A stretch of DNA of 64,000 nt, from the NCBI GenBank assembly GCA_016342355.1, contig JAEINP010000012.1:1-64000 (forward strand), read 5' to 3'. The position numbers and the translations under genes are program-made. Numbering within the stretch: the first letter of the stretch is position 1; each line of letters begins with the position of its first letter. The notes beneath the pieces were generated by a model. The model made no database searches, was not told the origin of the DNA, and saw only the letters and a list, made by a program, of their open reading frames with translations. This stretch comes from Desulfatibacillum sp. Lineage in GTDB: Bacteria; Desulfobacterota; Desulfobacteria; Desulfobacterales; Desulfatibacillaceae. Shown here piece after piece: positions 45,176 to 53,511 of the stretch.

Positions 45176-46057
45176 ATGCAAAAAAACGACAGCGTGGAAT
45201 GCGCGGCGCCTGACTGGACTTTTTCCAGCTGGGCCTGGAACATCCTGCTTATCACCGTGGGCACCATTGTGATGGCCCTTGGCCTCAAGGCCATTGCCGC
45301 GCCCCACAATTTTGTGTCGGGCGGCATATTCGGGACCGCACTTTTGTTCAATTACGCCACCGGCCTTGTAAGCCCGGGGTTCGGGTTCTTTCTCCTGAAC
45401 ATCCCCTTATTCATACTGGGCTGGATCTATGTCAGCCGCCGTTTTATTTTTTATACGGCCTACGCCGTGGTGGTGGCCACCCTGGCTTTTGAGTACGTGC
45501 CCTGGGACTTTCACATCAAACAGCAGATTTACGCAGCCATTGCCTGCGGGGGGATAAACGGCGCGGGCTGCGGCCTGGTGCTAAGAAGCCTGGGGTCAAA
45601 CGGCGGGCTGGACATCATGGCCGTCATACTCAACCAGAAATTCAACCTGGGTATAGGCAAGTTCTATTTCGCCTTCAATCTGGTCCTTTTCAGCATTGCC
45701 AGCATTTTTCTGGACATAGATCAGATCATGGCCAGCATCATCGTGGTTTTCGTCACTTCGGTGGTTCTGGATTATGTGCTCTCCATGTTTAACCAAAGGA
45801 AACTTGTGCTAATCATTTCCAAAGAAAACGCGCAAATCGCCGATACCATCATCGACATGGGCCTGGGCGCCACCTATCTCAAAGGCAAGGGAGCATATTC
45901 GGGAGAAGAAAAGGACATCATCATGACCATCACCAACAACGTGAGGCTGAAAAGGCTGGAAGAGATTGTGTTTTGCGCGGACCCCCAGGCCATTTTTATT
46001 GTGGAAAACACATTCAACGTGCTGGGCACCGGCTTCTCCAAACGAAAAATTTATTAG
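45176..46057 (+). CDS. YitT family membrane protein (DUF161/DUF2179)
   Basis: This 293-residue protein has five to six membrane helices (about residues 20-210) with the YitT signatures PHNFVSGG and GSNGGLDI, and a C-terminal cytoplasmic DUF2179 domain. Function is unknown in the family. It starts one base after the deaminase stop with GGGAG upstream, so it is in the same operon. A nucleoside- or base-related transport role is only a guess. Confidence 0.82.
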   Translation: MQKNDSVECAAPDWTFSSWAWNILLITVGTIVMALGLKAIAAPHNFVSGGIFGTALLFNYATGLVSPGFGFFLLNIPLFILGWIYVSRRFIFYTAYAVVVATLAFEYVPWDFHIKQQIYAAIACGGINGAGCGLVLRSLGSNGGLDIMAVILNQKFNLGIGKFYFAFNLVLFSIASIFLDIDQIMASIIVVFVTSVVLDYVLSMFNQRKLVLIISKENAQIADTIIDMGLGATYLKGKGAYSGEEKDIIMTITNNVRLKRLEEIVFCADPQAIFIVENTFNVLGTGFSKRKIY

Positions 46058-46664
46058 GGCCTCGGTTGCGGGACCTGGATGGAAAACATGCCCGGCGCCC
46101 GTGACGGTTTTCATGGCGAATGGCAGTCGAGACTGGTTAAATATACGGAATAGTGTTGCTGCTTAAAATATATTTTGCTAAGAAGAGGCTGTAATGCCTT
46201 ATGAAAATATGGAGGTTGCGGTCAGGCGTCTTCCGTTTTATTTATAAGGCGTTATCAGACAAAAAAACACCATCGTTCCGGACCTCTGCCTGTCAGCGGT
46301 CCTGGGCGTGGATGAACCGGGAAAGTCTGTCCTCCTTTGGGAGGCGCACCTTTATAAGGCCTGGTCTCCTCCACATTGCCAAAGCCCCTGCGTCCCCCCA
46401 TATGTATGGCGCAGGGGCTTTTTTGCCTTGTAATTGCCGGGCGCACTGCAAAAATACCTGAGCTTCCGCCCTCTCCATGGTTTTCCCTGCAAACCCATTA
46501 AAAACAATGTCTTATTTTGACAACAAAAGCCCCGCGAAGAACAAACCCCCTGCCTGTGGGGGAATCGGGCTAAAGCCGGCGCCGGAACTTGACCCCATGT
46601 CTCTTTCCATGTATTTATCCTTCCAATTAGTATGCTGTACACCTTATGGGAAAGGAATATACCG
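46058..46664 (+). other. Long leader/intergenic region with structured segment
   Basis: There is no gene. From about 46211 to 46377 there are several possible pairings: GGAGG..CAGGC with GCCTG..CCTCC as an outer helix, a GGACC/GGTCC hairpin, and CCTCC-TTT-GGGAGG. These are followed by the strong terminator at 46381-46424. That order, structure then terminator 240 bases before a gene, suggests a small RNA or an attenuated leader. No known riboswitch class was recognised. Confidence 0.4.
46381..46424 (+). terminator. Intrinsic terminator with no gene upstream
   Basis: AAAGCCCCTGCG (46381-46392) pairs with CGCAGGGGCTTT (46410-46421) and is followed by T. The nearest upstream stop codon is 320 bases away. 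Confidence 0.88.
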
Positions 46665-48239
46665 GTGATCATAACCGAAATACTAGCCAGAAACGCCCGC
46701 ATGTACGGGAACGAAACAGCCCTTGTGGAAAGGGAGCCGGAAAAGCGCCTTCGCAGGGAAATCACCTGGACCGGGTTCAAGGAGGAGTCCGACACCCTGG
46801 CCTGCGCTCTGGCCCGGACGGGCGTGACCAAAGGGGACAAGGTCATTCAATTGATGACCAACTGCATTGAGTGGCTGCCCGTTTATTTTGGAATTCTTTC
46901 GGCGGGCGCGGTGGCCGTGCCCCTGAATTTCCGGTTTACCGGCGAGGATATCGCCCTGTGCTGCGAAATCTCCGAGGCAAAAGTTTTTATTTTCGGGCCG
47001 GAATTCATTGAACGGATTGAAAGCATCAAGCAGGATCTGGACCGGACGGTTTCCACCTACGTGTTTTACGGGCCGGACGCAGAGTGCCCGGATTTCGCCG
47101 TCCATGCCTCCCGGTTTGTGTGTGAAGCCCCGGCCAAAGCCCCTGACGTGGAGATTTTCCTTCGCGACCCCGCGGGGATCTATTTTACCTCCGGCACCAC
47201 AGGAACCCCCAAGGCCACCCTGTTGAACCACAGGAACCTGGAATTCGCATGCTACCTGGAAAACCGCCACCACAACCAGACCCACAAAGACAATTTTTTG
47301 TGCATCCCTCCCCTGTACCACACGGGCGCCAAGATGCACTGGTTCGGCAATTTTATTGTGGGGGCCAGGGCGGTCATCCTCAAGGGGGTTACCAGCGAAT
47401 GGATTCTGGAAGCGGTTTCAGAAGAAAATGTGACCATTGTCTGGCTTTTGGTGCCCTGGGCTTTGGACATTCTGTTCGCCCTTGAAAGCGGCGAAGTGCG
47501 GTTGAAGGACTACCAACTGGACCAATGGCGTCTCATGCATATTGGGGCCCAGCCTGTCCCCCCCAGCCTGGTCAAGGAATGGCTGAGCGTATTTCCCCAT
47601 CATCAATACGACACCAATTACGGGTTGACCGAGTCCACCGGCCCCGGATGCGTGCATCTGGGTCTGGACAACATCCACAAGGTGGGGGCCATAGGCAAAC
47701 CCGGCTTTGACTGGGAATTCAAGATCGTGGATGCGGAGCGCAAACCCTTGCCTGCAGGAAGCCCCGGCGAACTGATGATGAGGGGACCCGGCGTCATGCA
47801 GGAGTATTATAAAAATCCCCGGGCCACCAAAGACACCCTCATTGACGGGTGGCTGGCCACCGGAGACGTGGCCCGAGTGGACGAGGACGGATTCATCTGG
47901 TTGGTGGACCGGAAAAAGGACGTGATCATCACCGGGGGAGAGAACATTTACCCCGTGGAAATCGAGGATTTTCTCCAAGCCCATCCCGACGTGGCGGATG
48001 CAGCGGTCATAGGCGTGCCCAGCCTGCGCCTGGGGGAACTGCCTGCGGCGGTCATCAAGATCAAGCCCGGAAGGGAGTTGACCAAGGAGCAATTGACCGA
48101 GTATTGCCAGGCCCTGCCCCGGTACAAAAGACCCCGGCGATTCTTCTTCGGAGATGTCCCCCGCAACCCCACAGGCAAGATAGAAAAGCCAAAACTCAGG
48201 AAACAATATGCTGGTATTGATAATAGTTTCCGGGTATGA
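46665..48239 (+). CDS. Acyl-CoA synthetase (AMP-forming)
   Basis: This 524-residue ANL-superfamily ligase activates a carboxylic acid with ATP and CoA. Motifs are YFTSGTTGTPKA (P-loop), YGLTES (A5), the hinge Asp region GWLATGDVARVDEDGF, DRKKD, and catalytic Lys in PTGKIEK. I prefer the GTG at 46665, eight bases after AAAGGAA, giving MIITEILARN; an ATG 11 codons upstream lacks a site. It probably acts on fatty or aromatic acids. Together with the CoA-transferase downstream it forms an acid-activation pair. Confidence 0.88.
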   Translation: MIITEILARNARMYGNETALVEREPEKRLRREITWTGFKEESDTLACALARTGVTKGDKVIQLMTNCIEWLPVYFGILSAGAVAVPLNFRFTGEDIALCCEISEAKVFIFGPEFIERIESIKQDLDRTVSTYVFYGPDAECPDFAVHASRFVCEAPAKAPDVEIFLRDPAGIYFTSGTTGTPKATLLNHRNLEFACYLENRHHNQTHKDNFLCIPPLYHTGAKMHWFGNFIVGARAVILKGVTSEWILEAVSEENVTIVWLLVPWALDILFALESGEVRLKDYQLDQWRLMHIGAQPVPPSLVKEWLSVFPHHQYDTNYGLTESTGPGCVHLGLDNIHKVGAIGKPGFDWEFKIVDAERKPLPAGSPGELMMRGPGVMQEYYKNPRATKDTLIDGWLATGDVARVDEDGFIWLVDRKKDVIITGGENIYPVEIEDFLQAHPDVADAAVIGVPSLRLGELPAAVIKIKPGRELTKEQLTEYCQALPRYKRPRRFFFGDVPRNPTGKIEKPKLRKQYAGIDNSFRV

Positions 48240-48348
48240 TTATCCCTTAGCTGCGTTTTCCACAGGGCCTTTTCTCCTGATTGAAAAGAGCCATCCATAA
48301 AGGGGATGTGGGGGCGGTTTTGCGCCATCTTGCAATGCGGAGGCTTAC

Positions 48349-50256
48349 ATGGACCACTATAAATGGCTGACTGAGCAAAACTACCAGAAAAAGGTGGTTT
48401 CGCCTTCTGAGGCCGTTTCTCATATTAAACGGGGAAGCCGGGTGTTTATCGGCACCGGATGCGGGGAGCCCCAGGCTCTCATCCACGCCATGGTGGCGGA
48501 CCCTTCCATTCAGGATGTAAGCATCCACCAGATGCTTTCCTTCACCCTTGCCCAATATGTGGATGACCCCAGTTTTTTAAGACGTTTTTCGGTCAAGGCC
48601 TTTTTTGTGAGCGAAAGCATGCGAAAGGCCACTTATGAGGGCAAGATTGACTACGTGCCCGCCTATCTTTCCCAGATCCCCCGTTTATTCGAAAGCCAGA
48701 GGGTGGGCATAGACGTGGCTCTTATCCAGGTTTCCCCCCCGGACCGCTTCGGCTATTGCAGCCTGGGGGTTTCCGTGGACGTGACCCGGTCCGGCGCCAA
48801 AAACGCCAAAAAGATCATAGCCCAGATCAATCATCAGATGCCCCGCACCTGGGGGGATTGCTTTGTCCATGTGAACGACATCGACCTGATGATCCTCCAG
48901 GACGAACCCCTGGTGACCTGGGGCACCGACATCAAGGATTCGGAGGTGGCCCGGCGAATCGGCATGTACGTGTCCCAGTTGGTGGAGGACGGCGCCACCC
49001 TCCAGATTGGCTTTGGCCGTCTTCCCAACGCCATCCTGAGCCACCTCAACGGAAAAAAGGACTTGGGAATCCACACCCAGGTTATTACCGACGCCTTTTT
49101 ACCCCTCATTGAACAGGGGGTTATCACCAATAAAAAGAAATCCTATTTGCCGGACAAAATCGTAGCGTCCCTGTGCATGGGCTCGGAAAAACTTTACCGC
49201 TTTGTGGATAACAACCCCCTCTTTTACTTCCGGGGTTCAGAATTCGTCAACGACCCCACGGTCATTGCCCGGAACGATAATCTGGTTTCCATCAGTTCGG
49301 CCCTGGAAGTGGATCTCACAGGCCAGGTGTGCAGCGACTCCGCAGGCAGAATCTTTTATAGCGGTATTGGCGATCAGGTGGATTTCCTCCGGGGCAGTTC
49401 CATGTCCGAGGGCGGTTTTTCCATTGTGGCCCTGCCGTCCACGGCCAAAGGCGGCACGGTTTCCAGGATCGTGCCCCAACTTTCCGACGGCGCTGGCGTG
49501 GCAACCACCCGCGGCGACGTGAACTTTGTGGTGACCGAATACGGCATCGCCGAACTCCAGGGCCAGAGCATTTACCAAAGGGTCATGGAGCTGGCCCAAA
49601 TCGCCCATCCCAAATTCCGCAAGCAACTGATTGAAATGGCCAAGGAGCGGCGATACATCTTTGCGGACCAGCTTCCCCCTCCGGAAGACGACCTTATTTT
49701 TCTGGAGGAATACAAGTCCAGCCGTCTGCTGCCCAACGGCAAGGTGGTGGAGTTTCGTCCCCTGTTGCCATCCGACGAGATTGACTACCGGAACTTTTTC
49801 TATTCCCTCAAGGAAGAGACCATCTATTACCGGTTTTTCCACAACAAAAAGACCTTTTCCCACGAGGTGGTCCAAAAGCAATGGGCTGCCGTGGATTACC
49901 GGAAAAACATGTCGGTCATCGGCCTGGGTCCCAAGGGCGGTTATAAGGAGATCATAGCCATCGGCTCCTATGCCGAGTCTGAAAACGGGTTTGCCGAAGT
50001 GGCCTTTGTCACCAGCGAATCCTACCAGAAGCAGGGGATTGCCTCCTATACGTTGGAAATGCTGGAACGCATCGCCCGGGAAAACGGGTACAAAGGCTTT
50101 GTGGCCACGGTCATCCGGGACAACATCCCCATGCTGCGGGTGTTTGAAAAACGCTATCCCAATCTAAAATCCTGTTTTGACGGCGGGGAAATCACCTTGG
50201 AAATGCTGTTCGTCCAGGAAGAGGAACACGCCGGAGATCAAAAGGAGCACGCATGA
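48349..50256 (+). CDS. Acetyl-CoA hydrolase/CoA-transferase fused to GNAT acetyltransferase
   Basis: This is a 635-residue protein. Residues 1-440 are a class I CoA-transferase/acetyl-CoA hydrolase of the 4-hydroxybutyrate CoA-transferase type (GTGCGEPQ, QIGFGRLPNAIL, TEYGIAELQGQS). Residues about 465-620 are a GNAT fold (FRPLLPSDE, FVTSESYQKQGIASYTLEMLERIA). The GNAT part may acetylate a partner or sense acyl-CoA. GCGGAGG precedes the ATG. It overlaps the following lipoprotein gene by four bases. Confidence 0.88.
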   Translation: MDHYKWLTEQNYQKKVVSPSEAVSHIKRGSRVFIGTGCGEPQALIHAMVADPSIQDVSIHQMLSFTLAQYVDDPSFLRRFSVKAFFVSESMRKATYEGKIDYVPAYLSQIPRLFESQRVGIDVALIQVSPPDRFGYCSLGVSVDVTRSGAKNAKKIIAQINHQMPRTWGDCFVHVNDIDLMILQDEPLVTWGTDIKDSEVARRIGMYVSQLVEDGATLQIGFGRLPNAILSHLNGKKDLGIHTQVITDAFLPLIEQGVITNKKKSYLPDKIVASLCMGSEKLYRFVDNNPLFYFRGSEFVNDPTVIARNDNLVSISSALEVDLTGQVCSDSAGRIFYSGIGDQVDFLRGSSMSEGGFSIVALPSTAKGGTVSRIVPQLSDGAGVATTRGDVNFVVTEYGIAELQGQSIYQRVMELAQIAHPKFRKQLIEMAKERRYIFADQLPPPEDDLIFLEEYKSSRLLPNGKVVEFRPLLPSDEIDYRNFFYSLKEETIYYRFFHNKKTFSHEVVQKQWAAVDYRKNMSVIGLGPKGGYKEIIAIGSYAESENGFAEVAFVTSESYQKQGIASYTLEMLERIARENGYKGFVATVIRDNIPMLRVFEKRYPNLKSCFDGGEITLEMLFVQEEEHAGDQKEHA

Positions 50257-50768
50257 TGGTCAGGCAATGCAGGCGTATGTTAGGAATGGCGGCCTTATTT
50301 CTGATAGTGGCCTCTTGTGTTTCCATGAACCAGTTCGGCGCCATCCGGGGCAACAGCGAAGTGACCCAGTCTTTCAAGAATTATGAAGTAAGCTCCCAGT
50401 ACCGGTATTACACCATCGGTCCCGGGGGCCAGCCCACGGCCATCCTGGGCATTGACAGGGAGTATTCGCTGAATTCCAGCATCTGGCAGGCCGTGGAACT
50501 CACCCCGGAGATGCTGAAAACCATGGTGGACCTTGTCAACCTGGGATCCCCGGACAAGGACCGGTACTGGGGCTCGGTAGTCCTGGACAACGCGGGAAAC
50601 ACGGTAGGAGTTTTCTATTCCACATGGCGCAAGGGAATCGTCAAGGTCTCTCAAGACAAGACAGTCATGGTCTCCCCGGACAAATCATCAACCTTCAAAG
50701 GCCCCCGGGCCTTACGCTCCGGCATTCCTGCTTGCTGGATGGAATTGTCAGGTTATGCCCAAAGTTAA
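50253..50768 (+). CDS. Small lipoprotein of unknown function, first of a paralogous pair
   Basis: This 171-residue protein has a lipoprotein signal ending LIVASC (Cys22). After SMNQFG the mature part shares a pattern with the next gene: YYTIGPGGQPTAILGIDREYSLN..W..VELTPEMLKTMV and GVFYSTWRKG. The start overlaps the upstream stop (ATGA). The domain is not recognised. Tail residues after about 150 differ from the paralogue. Confidence 0.72.
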   Translation: MMVRQCRRMLGMAALFLIVASCVSMNQFGAIRGNSEVTQSFKNYEVSSQYRYYTIGPGGQPTAILGIDREYSLNSSIWQAVELTPEMLKTMVDLVNLGSPDKDRYWGSVVLDNAGNTVGVFYSTWRKGIVKVSQDKTVMVSPDKSSTFKGPRALRSGIPACWMELSGYAQS

Positions 50769-51219
50769 TTTTTGCCGCTACTTTTTGCTCGCATGCGTAG
50801 CCGCTCTTGCCTGGGGATGCGTTTCCCTGGACCAGTATGGCAGCCTGAGTCTGGACTCTTCGGTGAGGGAGGCCTTTACCACCGGTGAAGTGTCCAGGAA
50901 TCAAGTCTATTACATCATGGGTTCCCGGGTCACTCCGGATGCCATTATCGGAATCAACAAGGCTTTCACCCTGAATGATGACTCCTGGCAGCCCGTGGAT
51001 ATGACCCCGGATATGCTGAGCCAGTGGGTGGGACGCATGGACACAAGTGCGGACCCCACAAAGGGCGTTGCGGCAGCCGCCATATACGACAACCAGGGCC
51101 AGGCCGTGGGCGTCTGGTATTCCCCGTGGCAGGAAGCCACAATCCTTGTCACAAAGGAAAATCAGGTTGTGGTCCATCCTGCTAAAACCAAAAGCGCAGG
51201 CGGAGGCGGCTGTGGCTGA
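50755..51219 (+). CDS. Small lipoprotein of unknown function, second of a paralogous pair
   Basis: This 154-residue protein has a signal ending LAWGC (Cys22) and the same mature pattern as the gene before (SLDQYGSL, YYIMGSRVTPDAIIGINKAFTLN..W..VDMTPDMLSQWV, GVWYSPWQEA). It ends in a glycine-rich tail. It overlaps the previous gene by 14 bases. The pair is a tandem duplication; function is unknown. Confidence 0.72.
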   Translation: MPKVNFCRYFLLACVAALAWGCVSLDQYGSLSLDSSVREAFTTGEVSRNQVYYIMGSRVTPDAIIGINKAFTLNDDSWQPVDMTPDMLSQWVGRMDTSADPTKGVAAAAIYDNQGQAVGVWYSPWQEATILVTKENQVVVHPAKTKSAGGGGCG

Positions 51220-51314
51220 AATTGATTTTGCCGCCGGTCCGGCGGCCTAACATTGTGATTTTCGGAGATTGCGGCCAGGACGGAGCCTTTGTTCCAGGCT
51301 AACCGAATGCAACC

Positions 51315-52694
51315 ATGCTTTCCTTTATAAAACAGGCAAAGCGCCCCATAAGGTCTAATGCCAACCAGTTGGCCATTATGGGATTTCTGGGCCTTATTCT
51401 CCTGGGGACCCTGCTCCTTATGCTGCCGGTTGCAGCCCGGGGAGAAGATCTGTCCTTTATCGACGCCCTCTTCACCTCCACCTCCGCCGTGTGCGTCACG
51501 GGCCTGACCGTGGTGGACACGGGAACCCACTTCACCCTGTTCGGGCAAATCGTCATACTGTTTTTGATCCAACTGGGCGGACTGGGAATCATGATCCTCA
51601 CCACCTCCATCCTGTTCATGCTGGGCAAACGGCTGTCCATCGCCCTGAGCGACGGGATCAGCGGTTCTTTTCTCCCGGCCAGGCATATGAGCCTGGGAGG
51701 GATGATCAAGATCACCTTGGCCTGGACCTTCCTGATCGAGTTGGCGGCGGCCCTGGTCCTTTTCGCCCGCTGGATGGGGGATTTCCCCCCGGGCATGGCG
51801 GCGTGGCTGGCTGTCTTCCATGCAGTCTCCGCCTTTTGCAACGCGGGTTTCTCCCTGTTTCCCGACAGCCTGGTACGCTACGCCGGAGACCCTCTGGTCA
51901 CCGGCGTCATCATGGCCCTGATCATTAGCGGGGGCATTGGTTTTTTTGTCATGATAGATGTCTGGGGGGCGTTCAAGGGCCGCTTTCAACCCGGACGCAT
52001 GGTGAGTCTCCACACCCGACTGGTCCTCACCATGACCATCTTTCTGATTGTTTTTGGCGCCCTGGCCTTTTGGGGGATAGAGCATAATCACAACCTCAAG
52101 GACCTTTCTCCTTTCCAGGAAGCCTTGCGCGCCCTGTTCCAGTCCGTGACAGCCCGCACTGCGGGCTTCAATACCATGGAAATTCCTGAACTGGCCAACG
52201 CCAGCCTGTTTTTGCTCATCATGCTCATGTTCATCGGGGGCGCACCCGGGTCCACGGCCGGGGGTATCAAGGTCACCGCCGCCTGCGTGGTGGTCATCGC
52301 AGTCATAGCCAGGCTCCGGGGCATGCAAAAAGCCTCTTGGGCAGGGAGATCCTTATCCAGGGGGGACCTGGAACGGGCCCTGGTGCTCATTTTATTGTCC
52401 GGGGCATTGGTGGGCCTTATCACCATGCTGTTGCTCATTACGGAATTGGGGGGAATAGCTCATACCCATAGCCGGGGGCTTTTTTTGGAACTGGTTTTCG
52501 AATGCGTTTCCGCCTTTGGCACCGTGGGACTAACCACGGGAGTCACCCCCGGGCTCACCACAACAGGCCGATTGCTTATAATTTTCGCCATGTTCGTGGG
52601 CAGGCTGGGACCCTTTACCCTGGTGTACGCCATGGAAAGCCGCAAGACGCCCGTGCGCATGCAATACCCGGAAGAAAAAATAATGATCGGTTAG
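51315..52694 (+). CDS. ktrB: Potassium uptake channel subunit
   Basis: This 459-residue inner-membrane protein belongs to the TrkH/KtrB family. Four pore-loop filters are visible: SAVCVTGLT, SAFCNAGFS, TARTAGFNT and SAFGTVGLT. The third and first are typical, with the filter glycine in each. It forms a dimer gated by the RCK ring encoded next (26 bases on). Length favours KtrB over the longer TrkH. Transport is probably sodium-dependent, as known for Ktr. Confidence 0.9.
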   Translation: MLSFIKQAKRPIRSNANQLAIMGFLGLILLGTLLLMLPVAARGEDLSFIDALFTSTSAVCVTGLTVVDTGTHFTLFGQIVILFLIQLGGLGIMILTTSILFMLGKRLSIALSDGISGSFLPARHMSLGGMIKITLAWTFLIELAAALVLFARWMGDFPPGMAAWLAVFHAVSAFCNAGFSLFPDSLVRYAGDPLVTGVIMALIISGGIGFFVMIDVWGAFKGRFQPGRMVSLHTRLVLTMTIFLIVFGALAFWGIEHNHNLKDLSPFQEALRALFQSVTARTAGFNTMEIPELANASLFLLIMLMFIGGAPGSTAGGIKVTAACVVVIAVIARLRGMQKASWAGRSLSRGDLERALVLILLSGALVGLITMLLLITELGGIAHTHSRGLFLELVFECVSAFGTVGLTTGVTPGLTTTGRLLIIFAMFVGRLGPFTLVYAMESRKTPVRMQYPEEKIMIG

Positions 52695-52720
52695 CAAACC
52701 GGACACAAGAGGAAAAACAA

Positions 52721-53377
52721 ATGGCCCAAGTAGCAGTCATAGGCATCAACAGTTTCGGATACCATGTCGCCAGGGCCCTGGCCAGAAACGGCAACGAAGT
52801 CCTGGCCATGGACCAGCAGGAGCCCATCATCGACCGCATAAAGGGGTATGTTTCCAAGGCTGTTATGGCCGACGCCACGGACAAGCGGGTTTTGAGGGAG
52901 TTGAACATGTCCCAAATGGACGCTGTGGTCCTGAGCCTGGGGTCCAAACTGGACGCCAGCATTTTGGTGGCCATGCATCTATTGGACCTGAAGGTGAAAA
53001 ACATCGTGGCCAAGGCGGTGTCGGACGACCATGTGAAAATCCTGGAACGCATCGGCGTACACCGGGTGGTCTTTTTGGAGCGGGACATGGGCGAACGCAT
53101 CGCCGCCAGTCTCCAGGGCGTACACATCATGGACTATCTGCCCATTGGCTCGGATATGTCCATCATCGAGATGAGCCCTCTCAAGGAAATGATCGGCAAA
53201 AACCTGATTGAGCTGGATTTCAGGAATCGCTACAATTGTCAGGTTCTGTCCATCCGGGACACCCAGTCAGGCCTGACCTTGTCCCCGCCCGAGGCGGACA
53301 CCCAAATAGAGCCTTTCCATGTGCTCACGGTCATGGGAACCAAAGATCTCATCGCCTCCCTGAGTAAACGCAAATAA
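52721..53377 (+). CDS. ktrA: Potassium uptake RCK regulatory subunit
   Basis: This 218-residue cytoplasmic protein has an N-terminal RCK/Rossmann domain (VAVIGINSFGYHVARAL, then Asp in AMDQQEP) that binds ATP/ADP or NAD, and a C-terminal RCK_C domain (about 135-215) that can bind c-di-AMP or cations. It gates the KtrB channel. The ATG at 52721 follows AAGAGGAAAAAC; the frame extends upstream only within ktrB. Confidence 0.92.
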   Translation: MAQVAVIGINSFGYHVARALARNGNEVLAMDQQEPIIDRIKGYVSKAVMADATDKRVLRELNMSQMDAVVLSLGSKLDASILVAMHLLDLKVKNIVAKAVSDDHVKILERIGVHRVVFLERDMGERIAASLQGVHIMDYLPIGSDMSIIEMSPLKEMIGKNLIELDFRNRYNCQVLSIRDTQSGLTLSPPEADTQIEPFHVLTVMGTKDLIASLSKRK

Positions 53378-53511
53378 TTCCGTCAGCCGCCCCTGTTTCA
53401 TGCAAAAGGCTTGGGCGCATTTGCGAAAAACAATGTACACCAGATTGCAGTAATGGCGGCGGCTTCAAACAGCTGGAGGAAATTTTCGGACCTCATACAA
53501 TACGGCGCTGA

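Noticed and set aside
46201-46461. 86-codon frame in the leader before the acyl-CoA synthetase
   Set aside because: It runs through a strong terminator hairpin and has no domain; RNA structure explains the region better.
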